Positions 7,665 to 16,705 of a stretch of DNA of 64,000 nt are shown piece after piece. Position 1 is the stretch's first letter, and every line of letters starts with the position of its first letter. The notes under the pieces are model-generated. The model did no database searches, was not told where the DNA came from, and saw only the letters and a program-made list of their open reading frames with translations. The position numbers were made by a program, and so were the translations under genes. The stretch spans positions 1 to 64,000 of the forward strand of contig JAFSHK010000003.1 in the NCBI GenBank assembly GCA_017440375.1, read 5' to 3'. This DNA is from Lachnospiraceae bacterium. GTDB taxonomy: Bacteria; Bacillota; Clostridia; Lachnospirales; Lachnospiraceae.

Positions 7665-9806
7665 ATGAAATTACAGAAGTGTTTTTATAATATTGTTAAT
7701 TACGGAATTCGTATTATTTTTGGTCTGATTGTATTGGGATTATGTCTGCAAAGTATGTTTAGTACAAGCTTTATTGGTGTGATTACCAGAGAAGACGGCA
7801 GTTTACAAGATAGAACGCTAAATATTGCGGATTCTCCTATAAAGCATTTGATTGTATTTGTGTTGTTTGTAGCAGCCATGGTGTGTATGCGCAAACTCTG
7901 GCAGAAGGCAAAACAGCAGGAAAAATGGAACGGTTACTTAGAGAAGATAACAACGCCCAAGCTGATGAAAGTTTTCGCAATTGTGGTAGGCACAGCGGGT
8001 TTTCTTTGGATTATTGTAACACAGTTAGAAGCGGGATCGGATCCTGCCAAAATATATGCGCTTGCTATGCAGTGGCGTGAAAATGATTTTTCGGGTTATG
8101 CAGAAGGCGGTTATTTGTTCCGTTATCCTTATCAGGCAGGAATTGTTTTGTTTTATTATTTTTTATCATTTTTTCTTGGTGTCGATAATTTCATTGGGTT
8201 GCAGCTTGTGAATGTGGCAGCACTGTTACTTGTTTATTATTTATTGGCTAAGCTTGCAAAATTTTATTGGAAAGAAGATGAAAAGGTACAGGCATTGGTT
8301 TATCTTGGCATTGCTGTCTGGGTGCCTATCTTTTTTTATGTCACATATTTATATGGTATTTTGCTTGGAATGGCATGTTCTTTAGCTGCTGTTTTTTGGG
8401 CGGTTAAATATTTAGAGACAAGAAAATATCGTTATATGATAGCAGCGGCTCTTTGCATAGGGATTGCGACAGTGTTTAAGATGAACTGCTTGATTTATCT
8501 GGTGGCAATTGCTTGTTTCTTAATATATGACATGATTGTCACATCTGGCTGGAAAAATAAATTGCGTTCTTTGTTATTTATTGGCCTTATGATTTTGGGC
8601 GTGGAATGTTGCAATAATGCCGTTTATAGTTATGTGGAAAATCTGACCGGTTATGAAACTCCGGAAGGAGAAGTAATGGTGTCATGGATTGTTATGGGAC
8701 TGCAGGAAACACCGCTTGGTCCTGGACATTATAGCGGCTATATCGGTGATGTGTTTGTAAAGTATAATTATGATACAGAGAAAATAACAGAAGCATCGAT
8801 TGCGGATATTAAGAAAATACTGACAAGAATGTCAGAAAATCCATTGGATCAAGGGATTCCGTTTTTTGCGAGGAAGAATGCGTTTCAGTGGAATGATCCG
8901 ACTTTTATTGGTATGGTGTTGAATGAAAACAGACAGACGGATCTTGGAATGTCTGATTGGACAGAAAGTATTATAAGTGGGAAGGCAAGTGTTGGGTTAT
9001 CTGTTTGGTTGAATTATATGCAGACACTGATTTTGCTTGGTGTGTTGTGTTATATTGTACTACATTGGCGTAGTAAAAATTTGTATGAATTATTTGGTGC
9101 GGTTATTTTTGTGGGTGGCTATATCTTTCATTTCTTCTGGGAATCCAGTAGCTCTTACACAATTCCGTATTTTGTTATAATCATTCCATATGCAGTGAAA
9201 GGCTGGTTGGATTTCGTGCGTCGTCTGGAGGTAAGAACTATTGTTAAACCGCGTGTTATGACGATTGTTGCTGTTCTTGTGTGGGTGATGTTGTTGTTTG
9301 GATTTAGCAGAACCAATTTGTTTGCAAGAACCATTGCGTTAAATGATGGTGAGGATGCAAGAGACCAATTTTATCATCTTAATCAAATAGAGGAGGCAGA
9401 CATAGCAAATGGTTATTATACGGTATCACCTTATCTGGCAGAGGATTTGGCGCTGGCAGAGCAGGACGGAGAGGTTAAGACAGTGCCTGTTGGCAATGAG
9501 ATATCGCAGAAGATAGCAATTGCAGAGCAGGAAAAAAGAAAATCATTCCGTTTTCGTGATTCGGAACAGGTGCTCGCTGTTTTGCCGGAAGAGAATAATC
9601 GACTGACAACCTATATGGATGACAGTATGAATATGTTTTATGATTTTGAGTTAAAAGCAGATGCAGAATGGATTGTAGTGTCTGCGGGAGAAGATTGCTA
9701 TTATATTGTGCTTAATGGCATGGCATTGGCGTATGATGGAGAAACAAATCAGGTTTATCTGGAAGACTATGAACAGACGGACGCGCAGAAGTGGATTATA
9801 AGATAA
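7665..9806 (+). CDS. Multi-span GT-C-type glycosyltransferase-like membrane protein
   Basis: ATG 7665 is chosen because GGAGG lies inside the alternative start at 7653. The 713-residue protein has a dozen or so hydrophobic segments up to about residue 550. An early extracytoplasmic loop GSDPAKIYALAMQW and GGYLFRYPYQAG resembles the acidic first loop of GT39/ArnT-type enzymes, which take sugars from lipid-linked donors outside the membrane. The last 150 residues are soluble and outside. They end in AYDGETNQVYLEDYEQTDAQKWIIR, which resembles a single QxW lectin repeat. It heads the glycan region and precedes another large membrane protein by 68 bases. The donor is unknown. Confidence 0.65.
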   Translation: MKLQKCFYNIVNYGIRIIFGLIVLGLCLQSMFSTSFIGVITREDGSLQDRTLNIADSPIKHLIVFVLFVAAMVCMRKLWQKAKQQEKWNGYLEKITTPKLMKVFAIVVGTAGFLWIIVTQLEAGSDPAKIYALAMQWRENDFSGYAEGGYLFRYPYQAGIVLFYYFLSFFLGVDNFIGLQLVNVAALLLVYYLLAKLAKFYWKEDEKVQALVYLGIAVWVPIFFYVTYLYGILLGMACSLAAVFWAVKYLETRKYRYMIAAALCIGIATVFKMNCLIYLVAIACFLIYDMIVTSGWKNKLRSLLFIGLMILGVECCNNAVYSYVENLTGYETPEGEVMVSWIVMGLQETPLGPGHYSGYIGDVFVKYNYDTEKITEASIADIKKILTRMSENPLDQGIPFFARKNAFQWNDPTFIGMVLNENRQTDLGMSDWTESIISGKASVGLSVWLNYMQTLILLGVLCYIVLHWRSKNLYELFGAVIFVGGYIFHFFWESSSSYTIPYFVIIIPYAVKGWLDFVRRLEVRTIVKPRVMTIVAVLVWVMLLFGFSRTNLFARTIALNDGEDARDQFYHLNQIEEADIANGYYTVSPYLAEDLALAEQDGEVKTVPVGNEISQKIAIAEQEKRKSFRFRDSEQVLAVLPEENNRLTTYMDDSMNMFYDFELKADAEWIVVSAGEDCYYIVLNGMALAYDGETNQVYLEDYEQTDAQKWIIR

Positions 9807-9874
9807 GTGATTGATGGACTTAGTAAATCAAATATTAACAGACTGATGAAATAAGCAATAAGAGGGATTGTTTT

Positions 9875-12274
9875 ATGGCAACAATTTTGCCCCTAAAGAG
9901 GTGGAAAACAGAATATATTGTTTTAATGGTGTTTTTTGTTTTGTTTCTGTTGTCTTTATCACGTTATTGTATGCATGGAGAACCGCGAACGGTTGTGAGT
10001 GATGATGGAGAGAAATATACGTTTTCGCTGCATGACGGAATCGAAATCAAACAACCTCTCATGATAACGGAAGAGATGGATTGGAGACAGGGAGAATATT
10101 CTCTTATGTTTGATTTGGTTTCACTCAATGGTGGTGAAATTCTATTTCGGTTAGAGCAGAATCAGATAATTCTTGACGAAACGAAAGTGACGATACAGGA
10201 TTTGGCATCCATGCAGAAGTTATTGGACGGGTTATTAGAGGAAGGTAGTTATATTCCGGTGCCGCTTGATTTTACGAAGCTGAATGAGGGAGTGGCGAAT
10301 CTGATTATAACCACAGAAAATGTGTCAGAGGACACCGTGTTCCTTGTTTGCGGTGCGGATTATTACGGTTTTGGAGAAACCATCGTAAATGGTAATGGCA
10401 ACGGAATGACTTTATTCCAGAAATACGATTATCATATCATAAGTGGAGAATACCATTTGCGACTTATTTGTTATGGATTTGTTGTATTGGGAATGGCAGT
10501 GTTATGTTTTCTTTTAATAGGAAAAGAAGAAAGCAAAATAAGCTGTTATGGTGTTTTTGCCATTTTAACAGTCATGTTTCTTGCAATTTACTATATTTAT
10601 GACAGTTCTGTCATGTTGGAGCCGACTTATGCAGAGGCGGTAACAAATTTCATGAAGTTTGCCAGAGAAGAAAGTTTTCTGAGTAATCTTCTGATAACGG
10701 ATGCAGGATATCTGCCATTGTTTCCGAGGCTGATTACGCTTCTTTTTATCAAGATTTTGCGCATGCCGGCGGCGGATGCACTTTATTTTATGCAGATAAC
10801 GGCTTGTGTTCTGTGTAGTATGATGTGGGCATTCTTTTGCCTTTATCCGTTCAAAAAATATATGTCGCTGTCGTTACGTGTTGTATTTTGTATGTTGGTG
10901 ATGGCAGTATGCTTTCATCCGGAAACTTTATACTTTACTAACTTTCCTTATTGGGGAATTTTGTTGCTTTTGTTGTTTCTGCTTTCAGATATGAAAATGT
11001 GGAACAAAGCAGAATTTTTGTGCTTGACAGGACTTGCAGCACTTATTTGTTTGTCCAAAGGGGCTTATGCGGTGATATTACCTTTTATGCTTCTTTATTT
11101 GTTCCTTTTTTGGACGCAGGTGGACAAACGCCGGAAAGTATACGCTTTTAGTATGTCAGGTGCAGCACTTTTGCAGATTTTATATTCCTTTGGCGGAAGT
11201 GGAGATGGCGGAAACTGGATTCGCGCAGAACAATTAGGTCAGATTAGTTATTTGCTGAAGCTTTTTAGCAAAATTTTCATGGATATTGTAAGTTATCTAT
11301 GCCTCTGGATGGGAGAATATATTACAAGATTTGGTGCAGTATTCGGAGTCATTGCAAGTGTTGTTGTAGTTCTGCTGTTGACGGGCTTTATTTGTAAACT
11401 TGTGCTACCCAAGCTTCGAAAGGAACAAGTGGATGAAAAATGGATGAACCTGTACACTATGCTCCTTTTTCTGGCAATTACGGTAGCCTTTTACCGGGTA
11501 ACAACAAAGGTGGTGGCAGATTCCTGGGTGGAAGCCTTCTTGGCATCTTATGCGCAAATGGGGAATAAATATGAGATTTTCTGCGATGTGGCAGGTTTAC
11601 TTCTGCTTATGCTTGGAATTTCCTATGTATCTGATATGGGTTGGGCGAAGCAGGAACAGCAGTCGAGCAATGAAGGGTTATTCGGCAAAGTAGGAAATGT
11701 TAGTCAGTGTGTTGGTATATTGTGTCTTTTGGTGGCATTTTGCATTACCAGTCCGCGATTGAATTTGGGTGGACTTGGTGAGGTAGAGATTTCCGATAGT
11801 CGCGTTTATGCAGGGAATCTGAATGTGAGTTGGGCAGAAACAAAAGAGATAATCAACAGAGATTCCTTTTTTGTTCCGGTGAGGGGCGATTGGTGGTCTT
11901 ATAGTAAAAATATAACCGTATATCAAGTCGGAGAAGAAACTTTTTTTGAAGAATCCAAGGGAACGAATCTCGGTATGATGGAAGATGGATATCGTTCTTC
12001 TTATACATTGGAGGAGGGGATGCCGTCTGAGAATCTGATAGAAGTCTGGATACACAGACCGAATCGGATTACAGGTACTCCTTATCAAATTCGTTTATTG
12101 GATGACGGTGGTAACGTCTTACAGGAAGTGCCGCAGTTTGGCGGTATCGGTAACAGCAAAGCCGGATTTGTTCTGGATGCACCTGTAAATGGAGTGAAAA
12201 CCATACAATTCTTCGATTGTGATGGAAATGAAATTTATATTGATGATTATATTTGTTGGATTTCTGCCTATTAA
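9875..12274 (+). CDS. Large multi-span membrane protein with N-terminal extracytoplasmic domain (GT-C-like)
   Basis: 799 residues, starting behind AAGAGGG. One membrane helix (about 14-31) is followed by a roughly 170-residue soluble, probably beta-rich extracytoplasmic domain. About ten further membrane segments (200-640) and a second soluble C-terminal domain (about 640-799) follow. Segments such as LEPTYAEAVTNFMKFA and YLPLFPRLITLLFIKIL look like the substrate loop and second helix of GT-C transferases, but no diagnostic motif is certain. It probably acts in glycan assembly on the outer face. It forms one unit with the preceding gene, and a bidirectional hairpin overlaps its stop codon. 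Confidence 0.6.
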   Translation: MATILPLKRWKTEYIVLMVFFVLFLLSLSRYCMHGEPRTVVSDDGEKYTFSLHDGIEIKQPLMITEEMDWRQGEYSLMFDLVSLNGGEILFRLEQNQIILDETKVTIQDLASMQKLLDGLLEEGSYIPVPLDFTKLNEGVANLIITTENVSEDTVFLVCGADYYGFGETIVNGNGNGMTLFQKYDYHIISGEYHLRLICYGFVVLGMAVLCFLLIGKEESKISCYGVFAILTVMFLAIYYIYDSSVMLEPTYAEAVTNFMKFAREESFLSNLLITDAGYLPLFPRLITLLFIKILRMPAADALYFMQITACVLCSMMWAFFCLYPFKKYMSLSLRVVFCMLVMAVCFHPETLYFTNFPYWGILLLLLFLLSDMKMWNKAEFLCLTGLAALICLSKGAYAVILPFMLLYLFLFWTQVDKRRKVYAFSMSGAALLQILYSFGGSGDGGNWIRAEQLGQISYLLKLFSKIFMDIVSYLCLWMGEYITRFGAVFGVIASVVVVLLLTGFICKLVLPKLRKEQVDEKWMNLYTMLLFLAITVAFYRVTTKVVADSWVEAFLASYAQMGNKYEIFCDVAGLLLLMLGISYVSDMGWAKQEQQSSNEGLFGKVGNVSQCVGILCLLVAFCITSPRLNLGGLGEVEISDSRVYAGNLNVSWAETKEIINRDSFFVPVRGDWWSYSKNITVYQVGEETFFEESKGTNLGMMEDGYRSSYTLEEGMPSENLIEVWIHRPNRITGTPYQIRLLDDGGNVLQEVPQFGGIGNSKAGFVLDAPVNGVKTIQFFDCDGNEIYIDDYICWISAY

Positions 12275-12298
12275 CAGTCCTATGATAAAGGCAGAAAT
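12260..12298. terminator. Bidirectional terminator between convergent genes
   Basis: ATTTCTGCC (12260-12268) pairs with GGCAGAAAT (12290-12298). The stem overlaps the stop region of the plus-strand gene and touches the end of the minus-strand glycosyltransferase. Confidence 0.6.
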
Positions 12299-12299
12299 A

Positions 12300-13325
12300 T
12301 TAGTTTATGAACCATGTAAATATACGATATAATTTATGGCGAATACAAAAGGCATAAAGTTTATTGCGAGACCCTTTGATATCACCGATTTTTACATGGG
12401 AAAAGGCTTCTTTTATATAAGAATTTTTACACTCGGACAAAAATAGTTTGCGGATTTCGGGTGCAGACAACTCTTTCCTTTGTAAAAGAGTTTGAAAAAT
12501 CGGAACGATCGTTAACAGGCTCTGATAAACAAAGAAATAGTGTAACTGCTTTTCTAACATCGGATAGCGGTTTTTATCAATGAGTTTGTCGTAGGTTTCA
12601 AACATAATATGATTCTCAGAAAGACGCTGCGTGTTCATGTTATGACAGAGCGAGGTACCAAGACTGCGGTAATAGTAATATGCTTCGTTTGTAAAATAAA
12701 TGGAGTCAGCAGCCAACATACAGAAATAAGTGATTAATCCATCCTCGCCGACAATGATATCGTGAGGAACTTGAAATAACGCCTGTTCCAATAATTCACG
12801 TTTGAAAAGTTTATTCCAAAGATTCGGAGCGGCACCGAAAGTAAAATAGGTACCGAAGTAAATCATTTTGGGATATACGGTTTCGATAAGCCTCTCTTTG
12901 TCATACAGACCGGAAGCGAAGGGAATACTGCACTTTTTCTGTTTGTCCGGCATGGCAGCAATGAAATCACAGTGAATGATATCTGCATTGGTTGTTTGTG
13001 CTGCTTGACACATTTGGGTATACATATCCGGAGTGACCCAATCATCGCTGTCAGCAAAAGCAACGTAAGTTCCCTTACTTGCAAGAAAACCGGCTTGTCT
13101 TGCGGCGGTATGTCCTCCGTTTGCTTGATGGATACAGTGGATATGAGCGTGTTTTTGAGCATATGAATCACATATGACACCACTGTCATCCTTGGAGCCG
13201 TCGTCTACCAGAATGATTTCATAATCGGTAAATTCCTGCTGTAATATACTGTCAAGGCAGGTTGGAAGATATTCTTCTACGTTATAAACGGGAATAATAA
13301 TACTTAAAAACGGGTGAACGGACAT
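12300..13325 (-). CDS. Family 2 glycosyltransferase
   Basis: 341 residues with a textbook GT2 N-terminus: LSIIIPVYNVEEYLPTCLDS, ILVDDGSKDDSG, NGGHTAARQAG, and the metal-binding FADSDDW. The 200-residue C-terminal part is helical and lacks obvious membrane segments, so the enzyme is probably cytoplasmic at the membrane face. It is read opposite to its neighbours and diverges from the GT4 gene at 13429. This family adds single sugars to growing oligosaccharide lipid intermediates; specificity is not predictable. Confidence 0.92.
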   Translation of the reverse strand: MSVHPFLSIIIPVYNVEEYLPTCLDSILQQEFTDYEIILVDDGSKDDSGVICDSYAQKHAHIHCIHQANGGHTAARQAGFLASKGTYVAFADSDDWVTPDMYTQMCQAAQTTNADIIHCDFIAAMPDKQKKCSIPFASGLYDKERLIETVYPKMIYFGTYFTFGAAPNLWNKLFKRELLEQALFQVPHDIIVGEDGLITYFCMLAADSIYFTNEAYYYYRSLGTSLCHNMNTQRLSENHIMFETYDKLIDKNRYPMLEKQLHYFFVYQSLLTIVPIFQTLLQRKELSAPEIRKLFLSECKNSYIKEAFSHVKIGDIKGSRNKLYAFCIRHKLYRIFTWFIN

Positions 13326-13428
13326 AATCTTCTCCTTATATTTTTAGGTAATTTAACGTTTCACCTTTTGATTCTATCTGTTTTTGGAAGAAAGGGCAAG
13401 AAAAACGTGCGCAGAAGTGAGGATAAGT

Positions 13429-14499
13429 ATGGAAAATAAAATTGTATTTGTAATTCCGGATATGCCGGGTGGCGGAACGGAAAGAGTGGTAGCTTATCTG
13501 GCAAATGAATATGCCAAAAGAAATATCGAAACGGCAATTTTATTGTTTGCGGGAAATCAGAGAGCGTATGAGCTGGATGAAAAAATAGAAGTAGTAACGG
13601 TCGGAAATCCTTCCGGTGGAAAATTAAGCGCCAGATTGGATCGGATTAAGAAAATGCGGCTGTATTATAAGCAGAATCCGAATTGTCAGATTTGGGCATT
13701 TAGTGTTATGGGTGCTGTTTTCTCGGTGGTTGCAACTTGGGGAATGCGGAAAAATCATACGTTTTTAGTATCCGAGCGTAATGACCCGAATCGCTATGAC
13801 CATCCGAAAATCCGCGACTTTTTCTATCGGTTTGCTGATGTCATTGTGTGCCAGACACAGGATGCCATAGAAAGCTTTCCGAAGGGAATCCGGAAGAAGT
13901 CAATTGTTATACCCAACCCCATTGATATAGGGGATTTACAGCCACATATAGGAGAGCGAGAGAAAAAGGTGGTTGCAGTAGGTCGTCTTGAGCCACAGAA
14001 AAATCACAAGTTATTGTTGCAGGCATTTGCAAGATTTGTGTCAAAACATCCGGAATATACGCTTCATTTATATGGAAAAGGAGAATTGGAAACGGAATTG
14101 CGAGAACTGGCTGCACAACTAGGAATTGACGAGGATGTCAATTTTATTGGTTTTTCCAATCGAGTGAAAGAAGAAATCAATTCTGCTGCTATGTTTGTAT
14201 TGTCTTCTGACTACGAGGGGATTTCCAATTCCATGTTAGAAGCGATTGCGTTAGGGGTTCCGGTAGTGGCAACGGATTGTCCGATTGGCGGTTCGAAAGC
14301 TTATATTGAAGATGGGAAAAATGGATTCCTAGTACCGGTAGGTGATGTGGATGCACTTGCAGAAGCGATGGAGAAGCTAGCAGACAATCCCGAACTTAGT
14401 CAGAAAATCAGTGTAGAAGGAAGTAAGCTGCGTGAGAAAAATCGGGTAGAACAGATAGCAGATGCTTTTCTAAAGGCGGCGAAATCAAAGATTGGTTAG
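13429..14499 (+). CDS. Family 4 glycosyltransferase
   Basis: Start at ATG 13429 behind GTGAGGATAAGT; upstream TTG-initiated codons back to 13384 are not needed. The 356-residue GT-B enzyme opens with VFVIPDMPGGGTERVV (N-terminal acceptor domain). In the C-terminal Glycos_transf_1 domain it has VGRLEPQKNH, LYGKGELE, GFSNRV and the donor-binding EGISNSMLEAIALGVPVVATD. It resembles GalNAc- or Glc-transferring GT4 enzymes of capsule loci. A downstream GT4 gene lies 31 bases away, so both probably work on the same repeat unit. The leader just before the start is shared with the gene at 57849. Confidence 0.92.
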   Translation: MENKIVFVIPDMPGGGTERVVAYLANEYAKRNIETAILLFAGNQRAYELDEKIEVVTVGNPSGGKLSARLDRIKKMRLYYKQNPNCQIWAFSVMGAVFSVVATWGMRKNHTFLVSERNDPNRYDHPKIRDFFYRFADVIVCQTQDAIESFPKGIRKKSIVIPNPIDIGDLQPHIGEREKKVVAVGRLEPQKNHKLLLQAFARFVSKHPEYTLHLYGKGELETELRELAAQLGIDEDVNFIGFSNRVKEEINSAAMFVLSSDYEGISNSMLEAIALGVPVVATDCPIGGSKAYIEDGKNGFLVPVGDVDALAEAMEKLADNPELSQKISVEGSKLREKNRVEQIADAFLKAAKSKIG

Positions 14500-14530
14500 A
14501 AAAAGTAATCTAGATGAGGTGATATAATTT

Positions 14531-15664
14531 ATGAGTCGTGTACTGATCATTAATCCAATTTTATATACGGCGGAAACGAATCAGATTCCGAAGGTGAAGT
14601 CGATTAAGGATACGATGATTTATACTCTGTGCCTTGGTTTTTTGGAAAAAGGACATGAGGTAACCCTTCTCGCGGCGCAGGATTATAAACCAACGGAAGA
14701 AGAGAAATATCATTTTCCGGTGATTTGGATGGAAACTATCTGGCACAAGCTTTTTATGCCGCGTTGCTTTCCTTATATGCCGAGATTGAGAGGTTATTTG
14801 AAACAACATCCGGAATATGATTTGATTATTTCCAGCGAAATGTTTTCTACATGGTCTTATACGGCAACACGCATCTGTCCGGAAAAAACAATTATTTGGC
14901 ATGAACTTGCAAAACATAATAATATGATGCACCAAATTCCATCAAAAGTATGGTATCATATAGTGGCGAGACTTTTTATGCAGAAGGCATTGGTGGTGCC
15001 TCGTTCCGAAGCAGCAGAGACTTTCATTGGTGCATTTTCTAAGAATGTGTCTGCTACGATAATTGATCATGGGGTTAATATGACGAAGCTGAATGGAATG
15101 CTAGGGGTAGCGCATGATAATAGTGTAAAAAATCAGTTTGTTGTTGTATCGCAGTTAATTGAAAGAAAACGGATTGATAAGACAATACAGACCTTTGACG
15201 CATTTTATAAAAAAGGATATTCCGATTATAAGCTGTACATTATCGGGCAGGGAGAATTGGAAGAGGAATTGCGGCAGCTTGTGAAGATGAGACAGTTGGA
15301 GAATGCGGTTATTTTCTGCGGTAAGATGAATCACGAACAGCTACTTCCCATGGTAGCGGATTCTAAGGCATTACTTGTTTCTACAAGCAAAGACAATAAT
15401 ATGGTATCCATTACAGAGAGTATTGCTGCAGGAACTCCGGTTATTACCACATCTGTTCCGTATAATGCTGCTTATATTGCCAAAGAAAAGCTCGGAATCG
15501 TTGCAGATGGCTGGGGTGTGGAAGCACTTGAAGAAATCTGTGAGAAGAGTATAATGTATGTAGAAAATTGTGTAAAATATCGTGATAAATTGTCCAATAC
15601 TTTTTGTGCCGAGCAGTTTATAGTATGTCACAAGGAGCGAGGGATGAACCATAGGAAAAAATAG
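14531..15664 (+). CDS. Family 4 glycosyltransferase
   Basis: 377 residues, starting behind GATGAGGTGATATAATTT. The N-terminal Rossmann-like half is divergent (IINPILYTAETNQIPKV, then GHEVTLLAA). The C-terminal half has the GT4 signature: QLIERKRIDKTIQTF, YIIGQGELEEELR, VIFCGKMNHEQLLP and the SITESIAAGTPVITTSVPY donor site. The C-terminus is short and basic (KERGMNHRKK). It lies between another GT4 gene and a GT8 gene in one apparent operon, consistent with sequential sugar additions. Confidence 0.88.
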   Translation: MSRVLIINPILYTAETNQIPKVKSIKDTMIYTLCLGFLEKGHEVTLLAAQDYKPTEEEKYHFPVIWMETIWHKLFMPRCFPYMPRLRGYLKQHPEYDLIISSEMFSTWSYTATRICPEKTIIWHELAKHNNMMHQIPSKVWYHIVARLFMQKALVVPRSEAAETFIGAFSKNVSATIIDHGVNMTKLNGMLGVAHDNSVKNQFVVVSQLIERKRIDKTIQTFDAFYKKGYSDYKLYIIGQGELEEELRQLVKMRQLENAVIFCGKMNHEQLLPMVADSKALLVSTSKDNNMVSITESIAAGTPVITTSVPYNAAYIAKEKLGIVADGWGVEALEEICEKSIMYVENCVKYRDKLSNTFCAEQFIVCHKERGMNHRKK

Positions 15665-15688
15665 GATAGAAAAAGTAGACAGGAGTCA

Positions 15689-16630
15689 ATGGTGCAGATT
15701 AAAATAGCTTTTTGTTTCGATGAAAATCTGGTAAATCAAATATTAGTAGCGGTTGCATCGTTATTGGATTCTGGCAGGAAGAAAGAAGTACACTATGATA
15801 TTTACTGTGTCTGTACGAAAGCAGCAGCCGATGTAGAGGGATGTTTGCAAAAAATCATTGCGTCGCGTGACAGAGATTCGGTACTGACGATGAAAGTGGT
15901 AGAGAATCCTTATGAAGATTCGTATCAGGTCAGAGGGATTTCTACCGGAACATATCTGCGTTTAATGCTGCATCGCTTACTCCCTGAGATAGAACGTATT
16001 ATATATGTCGATGTTGATGTACTTTTTAGAAATGATTTGACAGGTATTTGGAATGCACCGATGGAGCATGAGGTATTGGCAGCCGTTAAGGGTGCTGTGA
16101 ATCTGTCAGATAAATGGGATTGGAACAGTGACAGACCTTATTGGAACTATCTGAAAGGTATGAAGGGTAAGTACATCAATGCAGGTGTAACCATGATGAA
16201 TCTGGCGAAGATAAGAGAGCAAAAGTTAGAGGAACAATGGGATAACTGGGCAAAAGAGAAGTTGTATTATCAAGATCAGGATATTTTGAATATTACCTGT
16301 CAGAATGCAATTTATTATCTTCCGCCGAAGTATAATATGCTTGCTTATATGGGTAAGCAAGATTATGACACGTTTGTCAGTGAAGGAATTTTCACGAAAG
16401 AAGAATGCAAGGAGGCAATGGAACACCCTGTCATCATTCATTATGCAGGAGATAAGCCTTGGAAACGATATGATACAAACCTTGGAAATCTTTGGTGGGA
16501 TTATGTGAATAGCCAGTCGGATTTGCAGGGATTATTTGATGAAGAGAAAGCAAGAAGTTATCATGGACCAACTTTTTTTGCAAAAGCAGTTCGAAAACTT
16601 CAGAAGATAATAAGCAAAGAGAAGCTTTAA
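15689..16630 (+). CDS. Family 8 glycosyltransferase
   Basis: 313 residues with a clear GT8 fold: SISTGTYLRLML-like RGISTGTYLRLML substrate segment, the DxD motif in RIIYVDVDVLFRNDL, KYINAGVTMMNL, and the C-terminal HYAGDKPWKR motif that closes the active site. GT8 enzymes are retaining transferases using UDP-glucose or UDP-galactose, common in capsule and lipopolysaccharide loci. The C-terminal 50 residues are basic and helical, suited to membrane association. The ribosome site is ACAGGAG. It precedes the UDP-glucose dehydrogenase gene, which shares the same nucleotide-sugar pool. Confidence 0.93.
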   Translation: MVQIKIAFCFDENLVNQILVAVASLLDSGRKKEVHYDIYCVCTKAAADVEGCLQKIIASRDRDSVLTMKVVENPYEDSYQVRGISTGTYLRLMLHRLLPEIERIIYVDVDVLFRNDLTGIWNAPMEHEVLAAVKGAVNLSDKWDWNSDRPYWNYLKGMKGKYINAGVTMMNLAKIREQKLEEQWDNWAKEKLYYQDQDILNITCQNAIYYLPPKYNMLAYMGKQDYDTFVSEGIFTKEECKEAMEHPVIIHYAGDKPWKRYDTNLGNLWWDYVNSQSDLQGLFDEEKARSYHGPTFFAKAVRKLQKIISKEKL

Positions 16631-16705
16631 ATTGGTTGATAACCGAGATTGTGCCAAGATATAGATAATATCATCGGGCAAAAGAGAAAGGAAAAGGATA
16701 AGAAC

